From the IMG/VR virus record IMGVR_UViG_3300009181_004558, positions 1-23,125 of that record: 23,125 nucleotides of DNA; one strand, 5' to 3'. Positions 1-6,174 of the stretch are shown here, one piece after another. A program made the translations under genes and the position numbers. The DNA comes from a virus. Under the pieces are notes generated by a model. That model saw only the letters and a list, made by a program, of their open reading frames with translations. It was not told where the DNA came from and searched no databases. The first letter of the stretch is position 1. Every line of letters starts with the position of its first letter.

Positions 1-399
1 AATAAGGTAGTCGCGCTTAGTGACGTCTCCGCCATCTCGCTCGGCTCTACGCTCAATAGCCTCAAACAGTCGCTGGCTCATCTTCAGGGGCATGGTGATT
101 CCCTTGTCAACAAGCTGGATATTCGTAGCAACCTTGCGTCCTGCATAACGGAAATCCTTGGAGTCGCTGTTGCACGCTCCACAGTTTGCAGTTGATCCAT
201 CGGCGTCTCTTAAGCAAGGGACGGACCGCTTGTTGATTGGGTTGAAGTGCTCGTAGTATCCAATCCAGTTATCTCCATCAAGTGGGTAGATAAATCTAAC
301 TAGGGACTGGCCTTCTTTGAGAGTGCGCAAGTAATCTGCGCTATCTGATCCGTATGATTCGCCAAACGGCTTGTCTTTAACTGCTACTCCGAACTTCAT
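1..399 (-). CDS. ssDNA-binding protein, T4 gp32-like (N-terminal 133 residues, continues past window edge)
   Basis: The frame opens with ATG at 399 and stays open to the left edge, so only the N-terminal 133 residues are visible. The region VRFIYPL (34-40) is followed by a zinc-ligand pattern H51, C62, C73, C76, spaced H-x10-C-x10-C-x2-C. This closely parallels the zinc site of T4 gp32 (H-x12-C-x9-C-x2-C) inside its OB-fold core, which is the basis of the call. Such proteins coat single-stranded DNA at phage replication forks. The start is supported by GGAGGAAAATA directly upstream, and the ATG overlaps the stop codon of the preceding gene by one base (TAATG), so the two are translationally coupled. 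It is the last visible gene of a leftward replication operon with primase and helicase. The missing C-terminus, where gp32 proteins carry an acidic tail, cannot be judged. Confidence 0.8.
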   Translation of the reverse strand, partial: MKFGVAVKDKPFGESYGSDSADYLRTLKEGQSLVRFIYPLDGDNWIGYYEHFNPINKRSVPCLRDADGSTANCGACNSDSKDFRYAGRKVATNIQLVDKGITMPLKMSQRLFEAIERRAERDGGDVTKRDYLI

Positions 400-635
400 T
401 ATTTTCCTCCATTTTCGATGCGCTCAACTTGAGCGACAACATCCTTTATTAAAGTTGCTACTTCATTTTGCATTTGCGTTGATGCTCTGTCTGAAGCATC
501 CTCTCCAGTTTCGCCTTCGCGAACCTTTGTGGTTACACCGAACTTGATCCAGGACTTTTCTCGCCCAATCACAATTTCGTGAGTAACTCCTACTTCAACT
601 GTGTCACCTGCGCTTAGCAGACTTTCTTTACTCAT
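399..635 (-). CDS. hypothetical small protein (78 aa) in replication operon
   Basis: I do not recognise this 78-residue protein. The first half has a beta-rich pattern (VEVGVTHEIVIGREKSWIKF, residues 13-32) and the second half is a likely amphipathic helix ending in VAQVERIENGGK. No cysteines, membrane segment or catalytic motif are visible. The start ATG is preceded by AAGGAGCC at good spacing and lies 8 nt inside the end of the upstream HTH gene. Its stop overlaps the start of the gp32-like gene. Position between an HTH protein and an ssDNA-binding protein suggests a role in replication or recombination, but nothing in the sequence proves it. Confidence 0.85.
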   Translation of the reverse strand: MSKESLLSAGDTVEVGVTHEIVIGREKSWIKFGVTTKVREGETGEDASDRASTQMQNEVATLIKDVVAQVERIENGGK

Positions 636-1056
636 CTAATTGGCTCCTTATTCTTTCGTATTTAATTTTTGCCATTTTTCTGTCTTCTTCTGTATTGGCT
701 TCTTTGATTTTTCGCTTCCAATAGTTTCCTTGGGAGTGAAGCCTTGATCTCTCTATTCGCTCTTCGTCCGTGAACTTCCTCGGTCTTCCGAAGCGATGAG
801 AGCCGTGGTCAAAGTCTTTTGGAGCGTTCTTTTCCGCATAGTACTTTGACATCCGCTCTATATCTTCTGGTGTGAAGAGATAGATTTTTCCATTTGCAGT
901 TGTTTTGCTGGGCATCATTTCCACTACGCCGCTACGTATTGACTTGCGGATCGCTGTTTCGCTGATGCCTGTCTTCTCGGCTACCTCGCGGACAATGTAG
1001 AACTCGCCTGCGACACCGCGAAGAAGTCTAGTCGTTGGACTGATCTTTCTTTTCAC
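628..1056 (-). CDS. helix-turn-helix DNA-binding protein (MerR/excisionase-like)
   Basis: Residues about 19-73 form a MerR/excisionase-type winged HTH: FYIVREVAEKTGISETAIRK (19-38) as the helix-turn-helix, then SGVVE, then a wing-like GKIYLFTPEDIERM segment. The remaining C-terminal half (from about residue 86) is very basic, with a GRPRKFTDEERIERSR stretch resembling the small HTH/AT-hook-like motifs of phage proteins, and is probably helical. The start is GTG, preceded by AGAGGTGGAAG. It overlaps the next gene by 8 nt and lies 16 nt after the gene before it. It could be a transcriptional regulator of the replication operon or an architectural DNA-binding factor; no lysogeny module is visible, so an excisionase role is not supported. 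Confidence 0.75.
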   Translation of the reverse strand: MKRKISPTTRLLRGVAGEFYIVREVAEKTGISETAIRKSIRSGVVEMMPSKTTANGKIYLFTPEDIERMSKYYAEKNAPKDFDHGSHRFGRPRKFTDEERIERSRLHSQGNYWKRKIKEANTEEDRKMAKIKYERIRSQLDE

Positions 1057-1072
1057 CTTCCACCTCTAAAGT

Positions 1073-1435
1073 TCAATATCGTAGGTAAGGGGAGGAAGTC
1101 GTGATTTCTATAGCAGAATCAATTACCTCTGAGGATATGTCTCCTGAGAGAATAAGCTCGCGCACGGAGTTGCTGTCCACTTTCTCAACAACCACTCTGT
1201 CCCAAGTATCAGCGCTGACCAGTTCCTTGAACTTGGCCTCGTCGATCTTGACGCGCTCGCTGGCGATTCTTGAAATAACTTGGTCGCCCCATTCAACCAC
1301 GCTAACTCCGCGGGATTCAATTTCTTCACAAAGTGCTCGTTTTGCCTTGATGTGCAGGAGCTCTGCCTCTTTCATAGTCTTATAGGCAGCCCGCTCAATC
1401 GTGGCTAATTCGTTTATAATCTGTTCGTCGCTCAT
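1073..1435 (-). CDS. hypothetical protein (120 aa), helical N-terminus
   Basis: I do not recognise this protein. Residues 1-45 are predicted to be a long charged helix (ELATIERAAYKTMKEAELLH region), and the middle holds a possible beta strand around VVEWGDQVIS. The C-terminal half contains VDEAKFKELVSADTWDRVVVEKVDS-like sequence reminiscent of small phage proteins with an Rz-like or nuclease-associated helical arm, but no motif decides this. It sits 22 nt downstream of the primase and 16 nt upstream of the HTH gene on the same strand, so it belongs to the replication operon. The start ATG has only a weak GGAT-type ribosome binding site, which suggests low expression or coupling. Confidence 0.85.
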   Translation of the reverse strand: MSDEQIINELATIERAAYKTMKEAELLHIKAKRALCEEIESRGVSVVEWGDQVISRIASERVKIDEAKFKELVSADTWDRVVVEKVDSNSVRELILSGDISSEVIDSAIEITTSSPYLRY

Positions 1436-1457
1436 TTTTATCCATTCTATTCTTTGA

Positions 1458-2264
1458 TTATCTGATAAGAGGTTCGACCAAGATACTACATCGTTCTTCT
1501 AATGCAAGTTCTCCGGGGTCTTTACCTTTTTCTGAGTCCCATTTAGCCGTAGATAGATTAAAACCTTTGCTCCACAGCATATCCGCAGCATCTATCCTGG
1601 CCTTGGCTCCTGCGGAGTCTTTGTCAAAACATAGGACAATATTCTTAGGTTCGCATCTGGCAATTAATTCAACCTGAGCGTACTTAAGTCTTGAGCCAAA
1701 TATGCCGAAGGCAGTAATACCCGCCTCATGCAGAGCGATTACATCCATAGCTCCTTCTACGAGCCACAATTCATCTACAACATAGTTCTTGTAGTTAAAC
1801 AGCATTTTGCTGATATCTACCCCGTATGGGTATCGATACTTTGGCTCTTCGCCGTTGATGCTTCGGTGGACCACACCAGCCACATCCCCGTTTGGGTATC
1901 TCAGCGGGTAGCAGGGCTTATCTACGGTTGCGTCGTATCCAAGCCTGAACTCTCGGCAAGCCTCTTCGCCAAATCTGCCCAGCCAGTACTTGTTAACTGG
2001 TCCGGCATCAAATAGATCAAGCCAGGTCTCTGGATAGACCTCTGGTGCTTTTTTAAGGGTTCTTTCTATTTGCTTGTGGAAAAAAGTAAAGTCCGGAAGC
2101 TCGTCTTCATTACCGACACGCCCTTTTGCTCCACAGCCGTAGCAAAACCAAACGCCTTTATCTACATTAACTCTGGCTGATGCGTTTGCGTCGTCGTGTA
2201 CATGACAGTTGAACGGTCTTTCTACACCGTGTCCGAACGTTATAACTTCTTCTAAAGTTGCCAT
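1458..2264 (-). CDS. DNA primase with CHC2 zinc finger and TOPRIM domain
   Basis: A compact DnaG-type primase of 268 residues that would lay RNA primers at the phage fork. The N-terminus has a CHC2 zinc-binding site, C20-x2-H23-x17-C41-x2-C44, with the typical WFCYGCGAKG context. The TOPRIM domain follows: the catalytic glutamate is E170 in LWLVEGAMDVIALHEAG, and the metal-binding aspartates are D214 and D216 in IVLCFDKDSAG. A KGKDPGEL segment at 246-253 matches the KDPxE element that closes bacterial TOPRIM primase cores. It is far shorter than cellular DnaG (about 600 residues) and lacks the helicase-binding C-terminal domain, as is common for phage primases encoded beside a separate helicase. 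It lies 11 nt downstream of the DnaB-like gene on the same strand. The ribosome binding site is weak (AGAAAAGAT). Confidence 0.93.
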   Translation of the reverse strand: MATLEEVITFGHGVERPFNCHVHDDANASARVNVDKGVWFCYGCGAKGRVGNEDELPDFTFFHKQIERTLKKAPEVYPETWLDLFDAGPVNKYWLGRFGEEACREFRLGYDATVDKPCYPLRYPNGDVAGVVHRSINGEEPKYRYPYGVDISKMLFNYKNYVVDELWLVEGAMDVIALHEAGITAFGIFGSRLKYAQVELIARCEPKNIVLCFDKDSAGAKARIDAADMLWSKGFNLSTAKWDSEKGKDPGELALEERCSILVEPLIR

Positions 2265-2275
2265 TTTTATCTTTT

Positions 2276-3535
2276 CTATGCGTAATTGTCATCATTATTC
2301 GCTTCATTTATCCTGTATTGCTCGTATGATCTTTTGGCTACCTGAGCCGATACTTCTTCAAACTTTCCTTGGTTCGGGCCAAACTCGGTGAAGAACAACT
2401 GCTGTCCTTCTCCGTGCCTGTTCTTTTCTATGCTGTAAACCATATTAGCCTTACCGTATTGCTTCTGGGTCAACACTACATCACCGTCCTGACCAAGCGC
2501 GTCCGACTGGGAGAGGTTCTTCACCTTCGGTGGCTTCCACCCCGAAGTATCACCCTCACGGTTGATTTGGGCAGCAGAGACGATTGGAACATCTGTTGCT
2601 ACGGCTACTTCCTTCAATTGGTTGGAAATGGCAGCCATTGTGCGCCAGTCCTCAACTGCTCTAGACCCAAGGGATGAAGACAGCAGACCGGCATAGTCAA
2701 TGATTGCTGCGTCGTAGTCCTTAATCATGGATTGAATCTTGGCTGGGGTAACTGGTCCTCTGGAGAAATCCAGCACCGATACAGACCCGGTTACCTTCTC
2801 GCGGATAGTGGACATCAGCTCCGAATACTGCAGGGGAGTGATGTTCCTGTTCCGTAGGTCGCTGTGGGTGATCTTGCTACCCAAGGTATTACCCAGCATG
2901 ATGTGTAGGCGCTGTTGCACCTGACGCTCGCTCATTTCCAGCGAAACGAACAATACCCGCTTGCCTGATAGAGCCAAGGTCCTAGCGAAGGCTCCAAGGC
3001 TCCAAGACTTACCTTGCCCCAGTCTTCCCGCCACATACCACAGATCTCCCTTGTGGAGACCTCCAGTGGCATCGTCAAGGGTCTGCCAAGGAACTCTGTA
3101 GGTTTCCTCTGCGGTATCCCAGTTCTCTAGGAATGACTCGTCCACCAGCGTATTGGTCAGCGGAACGCCTTTTTGTGAAGGCGGGGTAAATGCCGAGACA
3201 GTAAAAACCGCCGACTCCAGATCATCTTGAGATAGATGCTGGGCGGCGGTATTGAGGGTTCTGGATAGTTCACGCGTGGTGTAGGCATATCGCACCTCAT
3301 CGCAGTAGAAATCCACATCTCTTTCATCTTGGACCGGAAAGGCTGGGAATTTAGTCAGAACCGTATTGATACTCGGGGTGGAGTTATATATCTCTTTGTA
3401 GTTCAGTAGCCAGCGGTATTCGCTCTTGAAGGCTACGAACATCTCCGGTTGAATCCCGCGTAGTTTCGCGGCTTCTGGGTTCTCTGTGTGTAGAAGCGCG
3501 TTTATTAGACACGCCTCATTACTTATGCGTTGCAA
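2276..3535 (-). CDS. replicative DNA helicase, DnaB-like
   Basis: A 419-residue RecA-fold hexameric helicase expected to unwind the phage fork with the adjacent primase. Residues 1-110 are a reduced helical N-terminal domain. The C-terminal ATPase domain has Walker A GRLGQGKS (170-177), the glutamate of SLEMSE (E200), Walker B AAIIDYAGLL with D280, the polar motif AAQINREG (321-328), and a KNRHG element with R373 as the likely arginine finger. Length and motif order match DnaB-family helicases at the short end. It is the first gene of the leftward replication operon. A GGGAGAAGG sequence lies about 9 nt before the ATG. A helicase loader was not recognised nearby. Confidence 0.94.
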   Translation of the reverse strand: MQRISNEACLINALLHTENPEAAKLRGIQPEMFVAFKSEYRWLLNYKEIYNSTPSINTVLTKFPAFPVQDERDVDFYCDEVRYAYTTRELSRTLNTAAQHLSQDDLESAVFTVSAFTPPSQKGVPLTNTLVDESFLENWDTAEETYRVPWQTLDDATGGLHKGDLWYVAGRLGQGKSWSLGAFARTLALSGKRVLFVSLEMSERQVQQRLHIMLGNTLGSKITHSDLRNRNITPLQYSELMSTIREKVTGSVSVLDFSRGPVTPAKIQSMIKDYDAAIIDYAGLLSSSLGSRAVEDWRTMAAISNQLKEVAVATDVPIVSAAQINREGDTSGWKPPKVKNLSQSDALGQDGDVVLTQKQYGKANMVYSIEKNRHGEGQQLFFTEFGPNQGKFEEVSAQVAKRSYEQYRINEANNDDNYA

Positions 3536-3571
3536 GGCCTTCTCCCTTGGTAGCTTGTGCTCGGATGGAGT

Positions 3572-3602
3572 ACATTAGTTGACCCCCCGCCTATCTTGTC
3601 AA
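3572..3602 (-). promoter_or_regulatory. leftward promoter of the replication operon
   Basis: On the minus strand a perfect -35 box TTGACA (3602-3597) is followed after 19 bp by TAATGT (3577-3572), or after 17 bp by ACTAAT. The -10 match is imperfect, so the exact spacing is uncertain. Transcription would start near 3565, about 30 nt before the helicase ATG. Confidence 0.5.
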
Positions 3603-3611
3603 GTGGGGGGT
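3582..3611. repeat. inverted repeat ACCCCCC / GGGGGGT around the leftward -35 box
   Basis: ACCCCCC (3582-3588) and GGGGGGT (3605-3611) form a perfect 7-bp inverted repeat with a 16-bp gap that contains the TTGACA box of the leftward promoter. The position suits a repressor or activator operator. It lies upstream of the likely start point, so it should not be a transcript hairpin. Confidence 0.45.
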
Positions 3612-3668
3612 GAAGGCACTTGTGATAAGCGAGGGGTCGAGCTGGTTAGTGAGCACTTCCAACCAGAG

Positions 3669-3697
3669 TTGACACGGTACCAGATATGCATTATGTT
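3669..3697 (+). promoter_or_regulatory. rightward sigma70-type promoter
   Basis: A perfect -35 TTGACA (3669-3674), a 17-bp spacer and TATGTT (3692-3697) form a good promoter; transcription would begin near 3704. No gene follows for 250 nt, so it probably produces a leader or small RNA before the second promoter at 3921. Confidence 0.6.
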
Positions 3698-3703
3698 CGC
3701 CAC

Positions 3704-3860
3704 ACAACCCCAACGTGAGTAAAGGCTGGATAAGACCCGGAAAGAAAGATCCGGGAGAGGGAACACCCTTGCTTTAGGACCTTGGATAAAGGCCGAAGAC
3801 GCCAGTAGAATGTTGCACCTGGGGCATATATTTTCTTTTTAGAGGCTGCGGGCCTCTACT
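3704..3860 (+). ncRNA. candidate structured RNA downstream of the 3669 promoter
   Basis: The stretch has no ORF but contains a hairpin CCCGGA-loop-TCCGGG (3736-3741 with 3750-3755) followed by GAGAGGG, and another, AGAGGC-TGCGG-GCCTCT, at 3841-3857. The CCCGG...CCGGGAGA element also occurs in the RNA at 7719-7876 (7802-7816). No U-run follows the last hairpin, so the 3' end is unknown. This is a weak call based on promoter plus structure. Confidence 0.3.
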
Positions 3861-3920
3861 TCAAGCCTGCCCACCAAATTTGAAAGCTATGAAAGTTCCT
3901 GAGATTATCTCAAAAATCTA

Positions 3921-3949
3921 TTGCACCTGAAAAGACCTAGATGTATCAT
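3921..3949 (+). promoter_or_regulatory. promoter of the first early gene, giving a leaderless start
   Basis: TTGCAC (3921-3926), 17-bp spacer, TATCAT (3944-3949). The ATG of the next gene begins at 3956, exactly where transcription should start, so the mRNA would be leaderless. The same -35 sequence, TTGCAC, recurs in the promoter at 8740. Confidence 0.65.
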
Positions 3950-3955
3950 TAAAGT

Positions 3956-4105
3956 ATGTATGCAGGAGGACCTGTTATTGCTGATACGCCAGGGACATGT
4001 CATGTCTGTGGCGGTAGTTATCAACCTGGTGATCTTGTAGCTATAGATGAGGACCTTTCAGTGGTTCATTTGGAACATTCCATCTGGGCACTTGTAAAAA
4101 ACTGA
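3956..4105 (+). CDS. small putative zinc-binding protein (49 aa), probably leaderless
   Basis: A 49-residue protein with C15-x2-C18 (CHVCGG) and a later H38-x2-H41 (VHLEHS), separated by GDLVAIDEDLSV. This is the layout of the small Cys/His zinc-knuckle proteins common in phages of actinobacteria, in which a CxxC pair and an HxxC/HxxH pair hold one zinc. No ribosome binding site precedes the ATG; instead the ATG sits 6 nt after the -10 box of the promoter at 3921-3949, which fits leaderless translation. The AGGAGGA inside the gene (3965-3971) has no usable start after it in this frame. An overlapping 26-codon frame starting at 3960 is possible but lacks the Cys/His pattern. The 3' end overlaps the next promoter. 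Function unknown. Confidence 0.7.
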   Translation: MYAGGPVIADTPGTCHVCGGSYQPGDLVAIDEDLSVVHLEHSIWALVKN

Positions 4106-4120
4106 TTTATAGTTTATAAT
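4092..4120 (+). promoter_or_regulatory. promoter overlapping the stop codon of the 3956 gene
   Basis: TTGTAA (4092-4097), 17-bp spacer, perfect TATAAT (4115-4120). The stop codon of the upstream gene (4103-4105) lies inside the spacer. Transcription should start near 4127. Confidence 0.7.
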
Positions 4121-4126
4121 ACTCAC

Positions 4127-4198
4127 ACAGGTAAAAATCTTTAGCCTGCCAATTTATAGCTCCATTTCTGTTATTTTAACGGATTTGGGGCTATTTTT
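4127..4198 (+). ncRNA. short leader/small RNA ending in an intrinsic terminator
   Basis: The predicted transcript contains hairpin CAGGTAAA-aatc-TTTA(g)CCTG (4128-4148) and then the terminator hairpin at 4156-4194. It ends directly before the AGGAG of the 211-residue gene. It could be a free-standing small RNA of about 70 nt or an attenuator that must be read through. Confidence 0.55.
4156..4198 (+). terminator. intrinsic terminator just upstream of the 4212 gene
   Basis: ATAGCTCCA (4156-4164) pairs with TGGGGCTAT (4186-4194) over 9 bp including one G-U, and is followed by a T-rich run (4194-4200). The loop is long (about 21 nt). The gene's ribosome binding site follows within 5 nt. Confidence 0.65.
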
Positions 4199-4211
4199 AT
4201 TAGGAGATTAA

Positions 4212-4847
4212 ATGAGTAATAATGAAGAAATAACAACAAATCAAGTCAAGACAAGGCCAGATGGAAATGCCTACTGGAATGGTTCAGATTGGATATCTAT
4301 CCCGGTAAAGAAAAAGAGTAAAAAGAAGCCTATTCTTATTGGAATAGGCATTTTTATTGCCGTGCTGGTATTTGCCGGAGCCTGCGGCTCTAGCAACACC
4401 GTAGCTCCCCCGCAGGGTTCTGAGAATAGCGCTCCGGCTCCTGCGGAGCCCACCGCTTCCGGTTCCCAGGTTTGGGTAGAAAGTGGTGGGGCCGAGAGGG
4501 TTAAGAACCTGATCTCGGCTGCTGTAGACGGCGCGGAGGCCGTTTCTACGGCTGCTGGCAACCAAGACCCAGACGGTGTTATTTCGGCTGGTAATCAGAT
4601 CGCTGCGGCTGCTGATGGCATCCTGAGCGAATCTAAGGTATGCGAAGACCCAGAGCTTGCCGCTATCCTGCGCGATATGGGCACGGTTCTGCGCGACACA
4701 GGCGATGCAGCAGTTGCGGCTGGCAATGGGTTCAACAACCTTGATGTCGCAACAATCGAGTCCTCAACTGCTCGCATTGCTGCTAACACAGAAAAGATCG
4801 GTCCAATCACTACTAGGTTCCAAGAGTGGGTGGCGAATAACAGTTGA
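4212..4847 (+). CDS. membrane-anchored / lipoprotein-like protein with cytoplasmic W-motif tail
   Basis: Residues 1-31 are polar and contain GNAYWNGSDWI (18-28), like the tryptophan-rich tail motif found before membrane segments in actinobacterial proteins. A basic patch KKKSKKK (33-39) and one hydrophobic segment (41-57) follow, ending AGAC at C58 with GSSN after it. C58 might be a lipobox cysteine, although the 35-residue N-terminal extension is unusual for a signal peptide. Residues 60-85 are a Pro/Ala/Ser-rich linker, and 90-211 are an Ala-rich, probably helical extracellular domain with one cysteine (C144). Topology would be N-in, C-out. Start supported by AGGAG. Phage-encoded surface proteins of this form are often superinfection-exclusion factors, which is only an inference here. 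The Ala-rich part uses more GC-rich codons than its neighbours, hinting at a separate origin. Confidence 0.88.
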   Translation: MSNNEEITTNQVKTRPDGNAYWNGSDWISIPVKKKSKKKPILIGIGIFIAVLVFAGACGSSNTVAPPQGSENSAPAPAEPTASGSQVWVESGGAERVKNLISAAVDGAEAVSTAAGNQDPDGVISAGNQIAAAADGILSESKVCEDPELAAILRDMGTVLRDTGDAAVAAGNGFNNLDVATIESSTARIAANTEKIGPITTRFQEWVANNS

Positions 4848-5002
4848 ACGAAGAAAATGTAAGGGTATACAGCGAAACAGAGACGCGGTTGGCTGAATGG
4901 CTGGGAGAGAAAATCAATCCCCGCACGCCTTATCCGATACCAAAAAAGGATCTACTCAGAATGGCTAGAGAATGCATCTACCAGATCTATAAGGAGGAAT
5001 AA
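4844..5002 (+). CDS. hypothetical protein (52 aa), TTG start coupled to upstream stop
   Basis: A 52-residue frame starts with TTG at 4844 inside TTGA, so its start overlaps the TGA of the 211-residue gene by 3 nt; it ends 1 nt before the next ATG. The product has an N-terminal acidic helix (ETETRLAEWLGEKI, 11-24), a Pro-rich hinge PRTPYPIP (26-33) and a C-terminal helix (DLLRMARECIYQIYKEE). No known motif. There is no clear ribosome binding site, so translation would depend on termination-reinitiation. The continuous open frame exactly filling the gap, with the AAGGAGGAA of the next gene falling within its last codons, supports it as a real gene. Confidence 0.7.
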   Translation: MNEENVRVYSETETRLAEWLGEKINPRTPYPIPKKDLLRMARECIYQIYKEE

Positions 5003-5003
5003 G

Positions 5004-5540
5004 ATGATCGACATTAAGAGAACGCTAGCGTCAAACGAAACTAGTGTAAAAACAATCGCATGGCTAGAAGAACTAATTGAGAACGAAAAAGCAGCGGTTA
5101 ACGCTAATTTAGTTGGAAAGCTACAGGACGCTCTCAAGCCAGAGAGTACCTATTGGTTAAATGCCTCTGTGGTAGCGCAGACTGGTGACACAGATCTGCT
5201 TATCTTCTGCCGAGTTATCGGGGAGGTTGAGTTCATGGAGCAGCAGGACATGGATGAAGATGCTCCCCCGAATCACTACGCACAGCGCTGGGACGAGCAG
5301 GTACGCACTGGTTTTGTGCTTACCGAGTGTTTCTCTGCGATATGCCCAGCAGGTGAGTATGGGGACACCCACACAACCCGCCTGACCCTGCAGTTAACCC
5401 AAGAAGCGTGGGAGCAGGCTAGGGCTGATGGGTGGAACCACAAGAACGAAGATGGTTTGTCTGCGACTGGTAAAACAATGTGGACAAAGCTTCTTTCTGT
5501 TGATTGGGAGGAGCTATATGACTCAAGTTATGGCGAATAA
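5004..5540 (+). CDS. hypothetical protein (178 aa)
   Basis: I do not recognise this protein. The N-terminal 50 residues look helical (ETSVKTIAWLEELIENEKAA). The middle is mixed alpha/beta, with hydrophobic strands around YWLNASVVA and LLIFCRVIGEVEF (66-78), and the C-terminus is Trp-rich (EAWEQARADGW, MWTKLLSVDWEELY). It is acidic overall and has no membrane segment. The start ATG has an excellent AAGGAGG upstream at 4991-4997. It overlaps the next gene by 23 nt, whose GGGAGGAG ribosome binding site is within its coding end. It belongs to the sub-operon 4212-6143. Confidence 0.88.
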   Translation: MIDIKRTLASNETSVKTIAWLEELIENEKAAVNANLVGKLQDALKPESTYWLNASVVAQTGDTDLLIFCRVIGEVEFMEQQDMDEDAPPNHYAQRWDEQVRTGFVLTECFSAICPAGEYGDTHTTRLTLQLTQEAWEQARADGWNHKNEDGLSATGKTMWTKLLSVDWEELYDSSYGE

Positions 5541-5847
5541 ACTGACCGGCTGGTGCTTAACCGGCTACCACGAAAACTGTCCAGTTGAAATAACTTCATT
5601 TCTGGACAAAGATCTAATTACAACAAGAGTCTGTGAATGCCCATGTCACAGCCAACGAGAGGAAAAGGTAATGGAATCAACACAGCAAAATGAAACGCAA
5701 GTAGATCAAAAGACGCACTACGAAAGTGAGCACGCCTATTTGATTGAGAAGGGCTTGGCTAAGCCAGGCAAGGGACGTCGCTCTGCAGCTGGCCACGAAG
5801 CAATCCAGCGGGCTATTGAGAGCGGCATTACCTTCGGTAAGAAGTAA
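5518..5847 (+). CDS. small Cys/His-rich protein (109 aa), putative zinc-binding
   Basis: The N-terminal half holds C13, H18, C21 (WCLTGYHENC) and then C39, C41, C43, H44 (VCECPCH). This C-x4-H-x2-C ... C-x-C-x-C-H pattern is a recurring zinc-binding motif of small phage proteins. The C-terminal half (from residue 70) is a basic helix-rich segment with KPGKGRRSAAGHEAIQRAI. The start at 5518 is chosen because GGGAGGAG lies 4 nt upstream; a longer frame reaches back to 5428 but has no ribosome binding site and lies within the previous gene. An internal ATG at 5671, preceded by GAGGAAAAGGTA, could yield a separate 58-residue C-terminal product. Its stop overlaps the next start by 1 nt (TAATG). 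Function unknown. Confidence 0.82.
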   Translation: MTQVMANKLTGWCLTGYHENCPVEITSFLDKDLITTRVCECPCHSQREEKVMESTQQNETQVDQKTHYESEHAYLIEKGLAKPGKGRRSAAGHEAIQRAIESGITFGKK

Positions 5848-6143
5848 TGTCTGAGGATGGCTACGAAAGCACTATTAGATCGCATTTTCGTAGCAACTTC
5901 TGGCCTTCAGTTGATTCAGAAGAACTCGTAAAAGCTTCTGTCACTGCCCTGTTCTGGTTAGAGCAAGGCGCTGACCTTGAAGACACGGTAGTCACAACTG
6001 AAGACGAGTACTGGTTTGAAACAAGCGAGCGCTTGGGTGGCAAATTACAAGCAGTGTGCATTGGCGATTTGATCCAGTCCTTACATCTTGATGGATTAGT
6101 CTCCGACGAGACGTGGGACAGGATCACGTTAGATCACTGTTGA
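5847..6143 (+). CDS. hypothetical acidic protein (98 aa)
   Basis: I do not recognise this protein. It is acidic and probably all-helical, with aromatic clusters (HFRSNFWPSV, TALFWLEQG, DEYWFETSERLGG). It lacks membrane segments or recognisable motifs; two cysteines (one at the very C-terminus) show no metal-site spacing. The start ATG overlaps the preceding stop in TAATG, so translation is coupled. It closes the sub-operon that starts at 4212, and the next promoter (TTGAAA at 6140) overlaps its stop codon. Confidence 0.87.
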   Translation: MSEDGYESTIRSHFRSNFWPSVDSEELVKASVTALFWLEQGADLEDTVVTTEDEYWFETSERLGGKLQAVCIGDLIQSLHLDGLVSDETWDRITLDHC

Positions 6144-6168
6144 AATAGCGGTAAAAATATGATAAAAT
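6140..6168 (+). promoter_or_regulatory. promoter overlapping the stop codon of the 5847 gene
   Basis: TTGAAA (6140-6145), 17-bp spacer, TAAAAT (6163-6168). The -35 box contains the TGA stop (6141-6143). Transcription should start near 6175. Confidence 0.68.
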
Positions 6169-6174
6169 ATACAC

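Larger units (their letters stand above)
3536..3955. other. divergent intergenic control region
   Basis: These 420 bp separate the leftward replication operon from the rightward early block and contain no convincing gene. They hold a leftward promoter near 3600 with a flanking inverted repeat, a rightward promoter at 3669-3697, a structured stretch from about 3704, and a second rightward promoter at 3921-3949 that feeds the first plus-strand gene. This is the natural site for a genetic switch between modules and could include a replication origin, but I see no iterated origin repeats. Confidence 0.7.

Noticed and set aside
628-1056. Excisionase or lysogeny regulator
   Set aside because: The HTH is of the MerR/excisionase type, but no integrase, repressor or attachment site was found, so lysogeny cannot be claimed.
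1101-1385. 94-codon plus-strand frame in the replication operon
   Set aside because: Antisense to the well-packed 120-residue gene, no ribosome binding site, Ser/Thr-rich composition typical of a reverse-strand artefact.
3704-3860. RNase P RNA, tmRNA or tRNA-like molecule
   Set aside because: The AAGAAAGATCCGGGAGAGG stretch recalls the GAGGAAAGTCCGGG of RNase P, but the other conserved cores and the overall pairing are absent, and there is no cloverleaf.
3536-3955. Origin of replication
   Set aside because: The location beside helicase and primase genes is suggestive, but no iterated initiator sites or strong AT-rich unwinding region are visible.
3960-4040. Overlapping 26-codon frame starting at the second ATG
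   Set aside because: It has no Cys/His pattern, no ribosome binding site and ends within the better supported 49-residue frame.
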